This document shows positions 54,881-63,763 of a stretch of DNA of 64,000 nucleotides, in pieces. This DNA is from Inquilinus ginsengisoli_A. GTDB taxonomy: Bacteria > Pseudomonadota > Alphaproteobacteria > DSM-16000 > Inquilinaceae. The notes below the pieces were generated by a model. It did no database searches. It had not been told where the DNA came from and was given only the letters and a program-made list of their open reading frames with translations. A program made the translations under genes and the position numbers. Each line of letters opens with the position of its first letter. Position 1 is the stretch's first letter. The DNA lies in NCBI RefSeq assembly GCF_031453975.1, contig NZ_JAVDPW010000012.1, positions 143,058-207,057 on the forward strand, read 5' to 3'.

Positions 54881-55522
54881 ATGCTCACCCTCTACGACTA
54901 CCTGCCCTCGCAGAACGCCTACAAGGTCCGGCTGCTGCTGGCCCAGCTGCAGCTTCCCTACCGGACCGAGATCGTCAGCATCTTCGAAGGCGAGGGCCAG
55001 CGGCCGGAGTACCTGGCGGTCAACCCGACCGGCGCGGTGCCGGCGATCCGGCTCGACGACGGCCGCGTCATCGCCGAGTCCAACGCCATCCTGTTCTTCC
55101 TGGCAGAGGGCACGCCGTACCTGCCGGAGGACCGCTTCACCCAGGCCAAGGTGCTGCAATGGCTGTCCTTCGAGGGCGACTATGTCCAGTCGACGGTGGC
55201 GACGCTGCGTCACTGGACCATGACCGGCAAGCTGGCCCGCCGCCCGGCGGCGCTGGTCGAGGCCAAGCGCGAGGGATCACTTCGGACCCTGGCGATCCTC
55301 GACCGCGAGCTGTCCGGCCGCGCCTGGCTGGCGGGGCTGGGCTACAGCATCGCCGACATCGCGGTGTTCGCCTATGTCCACCGGGCGGAGGAGGCAGCCC
55401 TGCCGCTGGCCGACTATCCCCATGTGATGCGGTGGATCGACCGGGTGCGGTCGCAGCCGCGCTTCCTGGCCGAGACCTTTCCCTATTCGATCGACCCGCA
55501 TTCCGGCGGTGAGTTGCCGTAA
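54881..55522 (+). CDS. Glutathione S-transferase family protein
   Basis: A 213-residue two-domain protein: thioredoxin-fold N-terminal half (MLTLYDYLPSQNAYKVRLLL, NPTGAVPAIRLDDGRVIAES with the cis-Pro and the ES glutathione-binding pair) and a helical C-terminal half (LAGLGYSIADIAVFAYVHRA). Ser10 or Asn12 of PSQNAYKVR is the likely catalytic residue. ATG 54881 starts directly at the first strand. The substrate is unknown. A MITE begins 8 bp beyond its stop. Confidence 0.9.
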   Translation: MLTLYDYLPSQNAYKVRLLLAQLQLPYRTEIVSIFEGEGQRPEYLAVNPTGAVPAIRLDDGRVIAESNAILFFLAEGTPYLPEDRFTQAKVLQWLSFEGDYVQSTVATLRHWTMTGKLARRPAALVEAKREGSLRTLAILDRELSGRAWLAGLGYSIADIAVFAYVHRAEEAALPLADYPHVMRWIDRVRSQPRFLAETFPYSIDPHSGGELP

Positions 55523-55529
55523 GTCCTCA

Positions 55530-55672
55530 GAGCCCGTTTGGAAATGCGCTGGTGTGAGTCGGCTGGCGGTGGCTTCGAGAACCGGCGCGCAGCGGACGTT
55601 AAAGTCCGTGAGCACCGGAAGCGCAGAAGCCGCCGTCAGACGGCCGCACCAGTAGCGTTTCCGAACGGGCTC
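55530..55672. mobile_element. 143-bp MITE, IS5-like (IS1031-group) ends
   Basis: The ends are inverted repeats: GAGCCCGTTTGGAAA on the left and the complement of GAGCCCGTTCGGAAA on the right, with similarity continuing about 45 bp inward to GGCTTC on both sides. A 3-bp TCA directly repeats at 55527-55529 and 55673-55675. GAG ends and a TNA target duplication are typical of the IS1031 group of IS5. It has no coding capacity. The right TCA is also the stop codon of the ClC gene. Confidence 0.82.
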
Positions 55673-57502
55673 TCACTCGGTCGAGCGGAACCAGCGCTCT
55701 CCGGCATCCTCGGCCCGGCGCCGCTCCAGCTCCTCGCTGTAGCGGCGCAGCGAATAGGCCTCGCTGAGATAGCCGATGATCCGCCGCTCCTGCGCGTCGC
55801 TGACCACCGGCAGGCTTTCGGTCTCGGCCGCGTGGAACAGCTCCAGCGCGGTGCGGATGCTCTGGCCCGGTAGCAGCATATAGGCGGCGGCGTGGCGCAG
55901 CGTGCCGATCTCGATGGTGTCGGCGTCGGTGTCGTGGTCGGAGTTGTGGACGTCCGAGACCAGCGCCAGCCCGGCGGCGCGGCCGTCGCCATCGGTCAGG
56001 AACACGCGCTGGGTCGACCCGACCGGGAACTGCCTGCGGAAATCGGCGATCGTCGTGGTCTCCGGCACGCTGCGCGCGTCGCGCCGCATCAGCCGGGCCA
56101 CGGTCAGGTCACGGATCCAGCCGACATCCTGGGCGCCGCGGATGGCCTCGCCGCGCAGGTGGAAGCGCCAGGTGGCGAAGGAATAGCCGAACAGGTGCCG
56201 CACCACGGCAGCGGCGACCACCACCCCGACCATCACGCCGACCGCGACCGAGAAGTCGTCGGTCAGCTCCAGCGCCAGGAAGGTCATGGTCAGCGGCCCG
56301 CCGATCACCGCCGCGGCCATCGACGCCATGCCGACCAGGGAATAGGCGAGGTGCTCGACCGGATGGCCGGGCAGGGCCAACGCCGTCAGCTGGGCCATGA
56401 TGCCGCCGAACAGGGCGCCGGTCAGCAGCGAGGTGAAGAACAGGCCGCCGCGGAACCCGGCGCCCAGCGAGATCGCCGCCGCCGCGGTCTTGGCGATCAG
56501 CAGCAGGGCCAGCGCGGCGAGGGGCGGCGCCATGGTCAGGTCGGCATGCAGCGCCCCGTGGCCGGAGCTCAGCACCTCCGGGAAGCGCAGGGCCATCAGC
56601 CCGACGATCAGCCCGCCCACGGCGGGCCGCAGCAGCTGCGGCAGGGCCAGCTTGCGCATCGCCGCCTCGGTCCAGGTCACGCCCTGCATCATCAGGATGC
56701 CCAGCCCGGCGCAGGCCAGGCCGATCACGACGAAGATCGCGTAGTCGGGCGCGTGCAGGCCGGCGTCCCAGGTCACCTCGAGGAACGGGCCCTCGTTCAG
56801 CAGCAGGCGCTCGACCACCGTCGCGGTCAGCGCCGCCGCCACCACCGGCGCCAGCGTCGCCGCGGTGTAGGCGCCCATGATCAGCTCGAAGGCATAGAAG
56901 GTGCCGGCCAGCGGCGCGTCGAAGGCGGCGGCGATCGCGGCCGCGGTGCCGCAGCCGACCAGGATGCGCAGGTCGGCGCGGCGCAGCCGGAAGATCTGGC
57001 CGATGCGCGAGGCGATGCCGCCGCCGAGCTGGGTGTAGCCCGCCTCCATCCCGACCGAGGCGCCGACGCCGCTGGACATCAGGGTGGCGCCGGCGACGAC
57101 GAAGCCGTCGCGCAGCGACATCCGGCCGCCATACAGGGCATTGGCCTCGATCGGGTCGACCGGCGGCCGCGGCCGCCAGCGGCCGATCAGCCACATCACC
57201 GCGCCGAAGCCCAGGCCCCCCAGCACCGGCACCAGCACGGTCAGCAGCGGGCTGGTGTCGATGCTGGCGCTCAGGCGCTGGCCGCTCGGCAGGTCGAACA
57301 GCAGCTCATGGAGAAGCTGCAGCCCCTCGCGCAGGGCCACGACGCCGAGGCCGACGACCACGCCGATCGCCGCGGCCAGCAGCGGCAGGGCGATCTCGTT
57401 GGCGCGCACGGCGCTGCGCAGCCGCGTCCACAGGTGCAGACGCAGCCAGCGGCCGCGCCGGGGCGGCGAGGGGGTCGCGTCTTCGGCGTCTGGCGGGGCC
57501 AT
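55673..57502 (-). CDS. ClC-family chloride channel/transporter with CBS domains
   Basis: A 609-residue membrane protein: an N-terminal ClC domain with about 10-12 hydrophobic helices (residues about 30-440) and a C-terminal CBS pair (TVARLMRRDARSVPETTTIA, LLPGQSIRTALELFHAAETE, LPVVSDAQERRIIGYLSEAY). The canonical filter motifs are changed: GREGP is GMEAG in SSGVGASVGMEAG (the gating Glu is kept) and GIFAP is GLFFT in GFRGGLFFTSL. It belongs to a divergent bacterial ClC branch; anion selectivity or coupling may differ. ATG 57502 fits the start of the conserved region. The stop codon TCA (minus strand TGA) is the MITE target duplication. Confidence 0.93.
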   Translation of the reverse strand: MAPPDAEDATPSPPRRGRWLRLHLWTRLRSAVRANEIALPLLAAAIGVVVGLGVVALREGLQLLHELLFDLPSGQRLSASIDTSPLLTVLVPVLGGLGFGAVMWLIGRWRPRPPVDPIEANALYGGRMSLRDGFVVAGATLMSSGVGASVGMEAGYTQLGGGIASRIGQIFRLRRADLRILVGCGTAAAIAAAFDAPLAGTFYAFELIMGAYTAATLAPVVAAALTATVVERLLLNEGPFLEVTWDAGLHAPDYAIFVVIGLACAGLGILMMQGVTWTEAAMRKLALPQLLRPAVGGLIVGLMALRFPEVLSSGHGALHADLTMAPPLAALALLLIAKTAAAAISLGAGFRGGLFFTSLLTGALFGGIMAQLTALALPGHPVEHLAYSLVGMASMAAAVIGGPLTMTFLALELTDDFSVAVGVMVGVVVAAAVVRHLFGYSFATWRFHLRGEAIRGAQDVGWIRDLTVARLMRRDARSVPETTTIADFRRQFPVGSTQRVFLTDGDGRAAGLALVSDVHNSDHDTDADTIEIGTLRHAAAYMLLPGQSIRTALELFHAAETESLPVVSDAQERRIIGYLSEAYSLRRYSEELERRRAEDAGERWFRSTE

Positions 57503-57629
57503 GGTCGTCGCCGTCTCGGGAGTTCCCGTCCTTGTGGCCGACCCCGGCGGCCGGCGCAAGGGATCGGGGCTCGACGAATGGTCGCAACTCCGCTTTAACG
57601 GCGCGGGGCATCCACGGAGATGTTGCGTC

Positions 57630-57803
57630 ATGGTTGCGATCGGCTGCTTCCTGCCTTTCCTGCTCGCCATTGCCGGGGCCGTGCTCGGCCATCTGCTCGG
57701 CAGCGGCACCATCGGCCTGTGGGGCATGGGCATCGGCTTCGCCGCCGGCCTCGCGATGGCGGCGGTGATCGGTGTCGTGGCGATGCGGGCGAAGAGCGAA
57801 TAG
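57630..57803 (+). CDS. Small hydrophobic membrane protein
   Basis: A 57-residue frame MVAIGCFLPFLLAIAGAVLG, HLLGSGTIGLWGMGIGFAAG, LAMAAVIGVVAMRAKSE with two membrane helices separated by a glycine-rich turn. GGAGA lies about 9 nt upstream. It is 91 bp before the DUF3309 gene in the same direction and may share its transcript. No family was recognised with confidence. Confidence 0.65.
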   Translation: MVAIGCFLPFLLAIAGAVLGHLLGSGTIGLWGMGIGFAAGLAMAAVIGVVAMRAKSE

Positions 57804-57894
57804 GCGATCGCGCGACGAGCCGAAGCCCGGCGGGAACCGATATTTCCCAAGCCCTGTTGAGAAAAGACCAAGAACAACGGCGAGGAGCGCCGCC

Positions 57895-58053
57895 ATGGGC
57901 ATCGGTACCATTCTGCTGATCATCCTGATTCTCATGCTGATCGGCGCTTTCCCCTCCTGGCCGTACAGCAGCGGCTGGGGCTACGGCCCCAGCGGCCTGC
58001 TCGGCGTGGTGGTGGTCGTCCTGCTGATCCTCGTTCTGATGGGACGAATCTAA
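57895..58053 (+). CDS. DUF3309 small membrane protein
   Basis: A 52-residue peptide, MGIGTILLIILILMLIGAFP, SWPYSSGWGYGPSGLLGVVV, VVLLILVLMGRI, matching the DUF3309 pattern of two hydrophobic helices around PxWPYSxGWGYGPSG. GAGGAG lies at 8-nt spacing. These peptides are common in proteobacteria and of unknown function. It converges on hrpB. Confidence 0.92.
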   Translation: MGIGTILLIILILMLIGAFPSWPYSSGWGYGPSGLLGVVVVVLLILVLMGRI

Positions 58054-58072
58054 GCCGGGACCCGCGGCTGCC

Positions 58073-60529
58073 TCAGGTGCCGCGCGGCTTGGCCCGCGCG
58101 GTGGCCGGGGCGGCCAGCGGGTCGTCGGGCCAGGGGTGGCGCGGATAGCGGCCCCGCATGTCCTTGCGCACCTCGGCATAGCTGCCGGCCCAGAAGCCGG
58201 CGAGGTCGCGGGTCACCTGCAGCGGCCGGCCGGCCGGCGACAGCAGGTGGATCGCGATCGGCACCCGGCCGCCGCCGACCCGCGGCGTCTGGGCTTGGCC
58301 GAACATCTCCTGCAGCTTCACCGCCAGCACCGGCTGGGCCGGGTCGGTATAGTCCAGCGCAGCGCGGCGACCACTGGGGATTGGCACCGTCGCCGGCGCC
58401 AGGGCGTCCAGCGCCCGCTGCCGCTCCCAGCCCAGACCCGTCGCCAGGATCTGGGCCAGGTCCAGCCGGTCGAGGTCGCTGCGGCGCCGCATCCCGGTGA
58501 GGTGCGGCCCCAGCCATTCCGCCAGCGTCTCCGCCAGCACCGCATCCGACCAGTCGGGCCAGACCTCGCCCTCCAGCACCCTGGCAAAGCCGACCCGCTG
58601 GCGCAGGGCGACGGCGCCGTCGCGCCAGGGCAGGGCGTCGACGCCCAACCGCCGCACCCCCTCCATCAGCGCCGCGGCCACCGCCTCCGGCGCCGGCTTC
58701 GGCAGGGCGGCATCGGCCAGCACCAGGGCGCCGAGCCGGCGCTGGCGGCGGGCGGCCACCGCCTGCTCCGTCGCATCCCAGGTGACGCTCTCGACCCAGG
58801 CGATGCGGTCGCCCAGCACCGCCTCCAAGGCCGCGGTGTCCAGCGGCGCGGCGGCCAGGATGCGGGCCTCGCGCCCGGCATCGTCGGTCTCGGCGACGGC
58901 GAGAGTGTCGGCGCCGGCCAGCGGGTCGGTCTCGCGCACCGAGGCGCCGCGGCCATTGGCCAGCAGGAAGCTGCCGCGCACGCCCGGTCGGCGCCGCGCC
59001 ACCCGGTCGGGATAGGCCAGGGCCAGCAGGGCGCCGGCATCCTCCGGCCCGCCGCCGGGGCCGAGGTCGAAGCGCCTGGCGATGTCGCGCGCGGCCTCGC
59101 GCAGCCTGGAGATCGCAGGATCGTCGCGGCCGCCACGGCGCAGCGCCTCGACCGAGGCGCGCAGGTCGGTCTCGGCCACCGGCTTACGGCCCTCCAGGAT
59201 CGCCGCGAGGTCCGCCGCCACGCCGCCGATCCGTTCGGCCTTGGCGCGCAGCACCATGTGGGCCAGCCGCGGATGCAGCGGCAGCCGGGCCATCGCCTTA
59301 CCGTGCGGTGTCGGCCGCCCGGCGGCATCGAGGGCGCCGAGATCGGCCAGCAGCTCCCGCGCCTGGGCCAGGGCGGCGGCGGGGGGCGGGTCCAGCCAGG
59401 CCAGGTCGCCGCCGCCCCACAAGGCGAGCTCCAACGCCAGCGGCGCCAGGTCCGCCACCAGGATCTCCGGCGGTGCGAACGGCGCCATGGCGCCCTCGCC
59501 GGCCTTGGCCCACAGCCGCCAGCACACCCCCGGCTCGGTGCGCCCGGCGCGGCCGCGGCGCTGGTCGGCGGCGGCGCGGGCGATGGTCACCGTCTCCAGC
59601 CGGCTCATGCCGGTGCGCGGGTCGAAGCGCGGCGCCCGGGCCAGGCCGCTGTCGATCACCACCCGCACGCCCTCGATGGTCAGGCTGGTCTCGGCGATGT
59701 TGGTGGCCAGCACGACCTTGCGCATCCCCGCGGGCGCCGGGCGGATGGCCTGGTCCTGCGCCGCGCCGGTCAGGTCGCCGTAGAGCGGCGCCACGATCAC
59801 GCCGTCGCCCAGCCCCGACAGCTTGGCTTGGACCCGGCGGATCTCGCGGGCGCCGGGCAGGAACATCAGCAGGCTGCCGCTCTCCTCGGCCAGGGCGTCG
59901 CGCGCGGCCCGCGCCACCGCGTCCTCGATCGCCTCGCCGGCGTGGGGCGGGCGGTGCAGGGTCTCCACCGGGAAGGCGCGGCCCTCCGAGGTCACCACCG
60001 GGGCGTCGCCCAGCAGCCGCGCCACCGGGCCGCCATCCAGCGTCGCCGACATCACCAGCAGGCGCAGGTCGTCGCGCAGCGCGCCCCGGGTCTCCAGCGC
60101 CAAGGCGAGGCCGAGATCGGCGTTCAGGCTGCGCTCGTGGAACTCGTCGAAGATCAAGGCGCCGATGCCTTCGAGCGCCTGGTCGTCCTGCAGCATCCGG
60201 GTCAGGATGCCCTCGGTCACCACCTCGATCCGGGTGGTCGGCCCGACCTTGCGGTCCATGCGGATGCGGTAGCCGACGGTGTCGCCGACCCGTTCGCCCA
60301 GCAGCGACGCCATGTGGCCGGCGGCGGCGCGCGCCGCGATCCGCCGCGGCTCCAGCATCACGATCTTGCCGTCACCCAGCCAGGATTCGCCCAGCAGCGC
60401 CAGCGGTACCCGGGTGGTCTTGCCGGCGCCGGGCGGCGCCTGCAGCACGGCGCAGCCGCGCGCTGCCAGCGCCTCGCGCAGCGCCGGCAGGGCCGTGTCG
60501 ATCGGCAGGGGGGGCAGCGGACGGGTCAT
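58073..60529 (-). CDS. hrpB: ATP-dependent helicase HrpB
   Basis: An 818-residue DEAH-box RNA helicase. Walker A APPGAGKTTR is at residues 31-40, followed by LEPRRIAARAAAGHMA, the DEAH-type box IFDEFHERSLNADLGLAL, SATLDG, LMFLPGAREIRRVQ, VLATNIAETSLTIEGV and QRRGRAGRTEPGVCWRLW. The C-terminal HrpB domain includes LPIPSGRR-like TVPIPSGRRAALDYTDPAQP and VAIHLLSPAGRPLQVTRDLA. Length is normal. ATG 60529 fits homologues. Roles range from surface traits to RNA processing depending on species. It is monocistronic. Confidence 0.95.
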   Translation of the reverse strand: MTRPLPPLPIDTALPALREALAARGCAVLQAPPGAGKTTRVPLALLGESWLGDGKIVMLEPRRIAARAAAGHMASLLGERVGDTVGYRIRMDRKVGPTTRIEVVTEGILTRMLQDDQALEGIGALIFDEFHERSLNADLGLALALETRGALRDDLRLLVMSATLDGGPVARLLGDAPVVTSEGRAFPVETLHRPPHAGEAIEDAVARAARDALAEESGSLLMFLPGAREIRRVQAKLSGLGDGVIVAPLYGDLTGAAQDQAIRPAPAGMRKVVLATNIAETSLTIEGVRVVIDSGLARAPRFDPRTGMSRLETVTIARAAADQRRGRAGRTEPGVCWRLWAKAGEGAMAPFAPPEILVADLAPLALELALWGGGDLAWLDPPPAAALAQARELLADLGALDAAGRPTPHGKAMARLPLHPRLAHMVLRAKAERIGGVAADLAAILEGRKPVAETDLRASVEALRRGGRDDPAISRLREAARDIARRFDLGPGGGPEDAGALLALAYPDRVARRRPGVRGSFLLANGRGASVRETDPLAGADTLAVAETDDAGREARILAAAPLDTAALEAVLGDRIAWVESVTWDATEQAVAARRQRRLGALVLADAALPKPAPEAVAAALMEGVRRLGVDALPWRDGAVALRQRVGFARVLEGEVWPDWSDAVLAETLAEWLGPHLTGMRRRSDLDRLDLAQILATGLGWERQRALDALAPATVPIPSGRRAALDYTDPAQPVLAVKLQEMFGQAQTPRVGGGRVPIAIHLLSPAGRPLQVTRDLAGFWAGSYAEVRKDMRGRYPRHPWPDDPLAAPATARAKPRGT

Positions 60530-60729
60530 CAAAGCACAAGGCCTCGGCAAGAAGCGGACCGCATCCACCAACGATGCCGCCGCCATGTCAACCCGGGGCT
60601 CGCGGGCCTATGCGGGGCCGGGGAGGCTGGGCTATTCCGGGGCGAAGACATGCATTGCTCAAAGGGCGAATTGGTTCTGCGCCCGCTCGACTCCATATTC
60701 ATCGTTGTCGTGAACAATTTTCCCACCCG

Positions 60730-61335
60730 ATGCAGCGACTGCTGACGTCCTTCGTCACCCATCTCATCTTCGCCCGTCGCGTGCGGGAGGAGGAGAGCGA
60801 GACCACCGACCATCCCGATCTGGCGGCGTTGCTGCTGCTGTGGCACCGGCTGTGCGGCGCGGCGCCGCTGCCGTCGGAGCAGGAGCTGGTGCCGGCCAGC
60901 TTCAGCCCGTGGATCGCCAACCTCGCCATCGTCGACATCGAGCCGCGGCCGTTGCGCGCGCGGTATCGCGTGGTCGGCAGCCGCCTCAGCCACCTCGCCG
61001 GGCGCGACCTCGCGGGACGCTATGTCGACGAGCTCTATGCCGATGAGATCCGGGCCGAGGCGATGGCCGCCTATCGCCAGGTGGTCGCCGAGCGGGCGCC
61101 GCATTACAGCCATCGCCGCTTCCGCTTCCCGTTCCGGGGCTTCGGCTACCACCGGCTGATGCTGCCCTTCGCCGGGTCGCAAGGCATGGTCGACCGCGTC
61201 CTGGTGGCGATCTATCCCGACACGCCGTTCGAGACCGCCGCCGACTGGCAGCGCTATGTCGATCCCGAGGATCTGAACCGCTGGCTGGGCTACGGCCCGC
61301 CGCGGCCTAACCGTCGCGGCCCCGGGCGTCAGTAG
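60730..61335 (+). CDS. PAS-domain protein (PAS_5 type)
   Basis: A 201-residue cytoplasmic protein: LAALLLLWHRLCGAAPLPSE, FSPWIANLAIVDIEPRPLRA, RYRVVGSRLSHLAGRDLAGR, YVDELYADEIRAEAMAAYRQ, HRRFRFPFRGFGYHRLMLPF, in the pattern of the PAS_5 family common in Rhodospirillales. It has no output domain, so it may be a free sensor module. No ligand is known. The 200-bp gap to its left shows no gene. It overlaps the convergent lipoprotein gene by 7 nt. Confidence 0.85.
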   Translation: MQRLLTSFVTHLIFARRVREEESETTDHPDLAALLLLWHRLCGAAPLPSEQELVPASFSPWIANLAIVDIEPRPLRARYRVVGSRLSHLAGRDLAGRYVDELYADEIRAEAMAAYRQVVAERAPHYSHRRFRFPFRGFGYHRLMLPFAGSQGMVDRVLVAIYPDTPFETAADWQRYVDPEDLNRWLGYGPPRPNRRGPGRQ

Positions 61336-61985
61336 GCGTAGGGCGCCAGGGTGACCAGCGAATAGATGTCGGTGCCCATCTCGACCGCGTTCAGCACCTG
61401 GGCCTTGCGGCGGTTGCCGCCCCAATTGCCGCGCACCACGATCGGCCGGCCTGGCGCCAGGCGGCTGCCGTCCGGGTCCATCGCCGCGGCGAAGTCGGGC
61501 GAGAAGCGGATCACCGTGTCGTCCTTCAGGATCACGCCATCGGTCCGGCCCTTGTTGTCGGACAGCACGACGTCGATCAGCCCGCTCTTCTCGACCAGCA
61601 CAGGGCCCGCCGGGACCACCACGGTGGCCGGGGCTGTCACAACGCGCTGCACCGGGGCCATCGGCTGCACCCCCACCGGGGCCGGCGCCACCGTCACCAC
61701 GCGCGGGGTGGAATAGGTGATGGGGGCTTGGGCCTGCACCGCCCGGGCTGCCGGCGGAGGGGCCACCGGCTGCGGTTCGACGTAGGTAGCCGCGGGCGGC
61801 GCGGCCCCGATGATCCGAGGGGCGGGGGCGATGGCCACCGGGGCGCTCTCGACCGTCACGCTGCGTTGCGCCACCGCGCTCGGCTCGGTCGGATAGGCCC
61901 AGGGGGTGGTGTCGGTGCAGGCGCCCAGACCGATGGCGGCGACGGTCAGCGCCAGCGTGGTCACGCGGGAAACGCTCTGGATCAT
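61329..61985 (-). CDS. Proline/valine-rich lipoprotein, unknown function
   Basis: A 218-residue protein with a lipoprotein signal (MIQSVSRVTTLALTVAAIGL, lipobox LGAC-T with Cys23). Residues about 45-130 form an extended Pro/Ala/Val-rich linker. A compact C-terminal domain follows: EKSGLIDVVLSDNKGRTDGV, ILKDDTVIRFSPDFAAAMDP, GRPIVVRGNWGGNRRKAQVL, ending YSLVTLAPYAY. It is probably anchored in a membrane with the domain in the periplasm. The C-terminal domain was not recognised. It is divergent from lysS. Confidence 0.8.
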   Translation of the reverse strand: MIQSVSRVTTLALTVAAIGLGACTDTTPWAYPTEPSAVAQRSVTVESAPVAIAPAPRIIGAAPPAATYVEPQPVAPPPAARAVQAQAPITYSTPRVVTVAPAPVGVQPMAPVQRVVTAPATVVVPAGPVLVEKSGLIDVVLSDNKGRTDGVILKDDTVIRFSPDFAAAMDPDGSRLAPGRPIVVRGNWGGNRRKAQVLNAVEMGTDIYSLVTLAPYAY

Positions 61986-62221
61986 CTCGAACGGCCCTCA
62001 CTGCTCTCGGTCGCCGGTCGGTTTCGCTGCCGGCTTTTCATATGGATATATGACTTCAATTCTCATAAACGACTGTGAAACATTCTAACATCGAAAACCG
62101 ATGGCCCGCGATCCCGGGGATAGGCCATGCGCGCGAAGCGGCTTGCACCCCCGTATGGTGACGGGTAGAGGACGCGATCCCCGTTTGTCCGTCATACCTT
62201 CTTGTCCGTGGAGTCCCCGAT

Positions 62222-63733
62222 ATGTCCGACAGCGTCGAGAGCGTCCGCGCCCCGCACGACGATGCCGACAACCCGCTGAAGACGCCGCGGCTGGACAAAC
62301 TGCGCGCGCTGCGGGCCCAGGGGATCGAGCCCTACCCCTACCATTACGAGAAGACCGCCGACGCCGCCGGTTTGCAGGCGCGCCACACCGATCTCCCGGC
62401 CGAGGCCGAGAAGCCGGAGGAGGTGGTCCGCATCGCCGGCCGCATCCGCGCCTACCGCAACAGCGGCATGTTCATCGACCTGCACGACGTCACCGGCAAG
62501 ATCCAGGTGTTCTGCCACAAGGACTATGCCGACTCGGCGACCCAGGCGATGGTCGGGCTGCTCGACATCGGCGACCTGATCGGGGTCGAGGGCTTCATCC
62601 GCCGCACCAAGCGCGGCGAGCTGACGATCAACGCCCAGCACGTCACGCTGCTGGCCAAGACGCTGCTGCCGTTGCCCGAGAAGTATCACGGCCTGACCGA
62701 TGTCGAGGCGCGCTACCGCCAGCGCTATCTCGACCTGATCATGAGCGAGGAGAGCCGCGAGACCTTCCGCGCCCGCAGCCGGATCGTCGCAGACATCCGC
62801 CGCCTGATGCAGGACCGCGGCTTCCTCGAGGTCGAGACCCCGATGCTGCACCCGATCCTGGGCGGCGCCTCGGCCAAGCCGTTCGTGACGCATCACAACA
62901 CGCTCGACATGGAGCTGTACCTGCGCATCGCGCCGGAATTGTACCTGAAGCGGCTGATCGTCGGCGGCGTGTCGGAACGGGTGTTCGAGATCAACCGCAA
63001 CTTCCGCAACGAGGGCATCTCGACCCGGCACAATCCGGAATTCACCATGCTCGAGCTGTACCAGGCCTATGCCGACTACACCGACATGATGGCGCTGGCC
63101 GAGGACATCTTCGCCGCCGCGGCCAAGGCCGCGACCGGCGGCACCACGGTCACCTATGGCGAGCACCAGATCGAGTTCGGCGGCCAGTACCGCCGCGCCC
63201 CGATGACCGAGCTGGTGAAGGAGGCGACCGGGGTCGACTTCCTCGCGATCGAGGGCGCCGAGGCCGCGCGGGAAGCCGCTCGCGGCCTGCAATTGAAGGT
63301 CAGCGGCCGCGAGAACTGGGGCCAGGTGGTCGAGCTGGTGTTCGGCGAGACGGTCGAGCACACGCTGATCCAGCCGACGCATGTCACCGACATGCCGAAG
63401 GAGATCTCGCCGCTGGCCAAGGCGCACCGCACCGACCCGCGCCTGACCGAACGGTTCGAGACCTATGCCAATGGCTGGGAGCTGGGCAACGCCTTCTCCG
63501 AGCTGACCGACCCGCAGGACCAGTATGAGCGGTTCGCGGCCCAGGTCGCGGCCCGCGACGCCGGCGACGACGAGGCCCAGATGATGGACCGCGACTATGT
63601 CACCGCGCTGGAATACGGCCTGCCGCCGACCGGCGGCATGGGCATCGGCATCGACCGGCTGGTGATGCTGGTGACCAACTCCGCCTCGATCCGCGACGTC
63701 ATCCTGTTCCCGACACTGCGGGCAAGGAAGTAG
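62222..63733 (+). CDS. lysS: Lysyl-tRNA synthetase, class II
   Basis: A 503-residue class II LysRS. The N-terminal OB-fold anticodon domain (RIAGRIRAYRNSGMFIDLHD, TGKIQVFCHKD) is followed by class II motif 1 (RRLMQDRGFLEVETPMLHPI), motif 2 (VFEINRNFRNEGISTRHNPE, FTMLELYQAYADY) and motif 3 (GGMGIGIDRLVMLVTNSASI). Length is normal. Many alphaproteobacteria use the unrelated class I enzyme, so the class II form is a useful taxonomic marker. It is monocistronic; a transposase fragment converges on it. Confidence 0.96.
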   Translation: MSDSVESVRAPHDDADNPLKTPRLDKLRALRAQGIEPYPYHYEKTADAAGLQARHTDLPAEAEKPEEVVRIAGRIRAYRNSGMFIDLHDVTGKIQVFCHKDYADSATQAMVGLLDIGDLIGVEGFIRRTKRGELTINAQHVTLLAKTLLPLPEKYHGLTDVEARYRQRYLDLIMSEESRETFRARSRIVADIRRLMQDRGFLEVETPMLHPILGGASAKPFVTHHNTLDMELYLRIAPELYLKRLIVGGVSERVFEINRNFRNEGISTRHNPEFTMLELYQAYADYTDMMALAEDIFAAAAKAATGGTTVTYGEHQIEFGGQYRRAPMTELVKEATGVDFLAIEGAEAAREAARGLQLKVSGRENWGQVVELVFGETVEHTLIQPTHVTDMPKEISPLAKAHRTDPRLTERFETYANGWELGNAFSELTDPQDQYERFAAQVAARDAGDDEAQMMDRDYVTALEYGLPPTGGMGIGIDRLVMLVTNSASIRDVILFPTLRARK

Positions 63734-63763
63734 GGCGCCGGACTCACAATCCCGATTTCGTCA

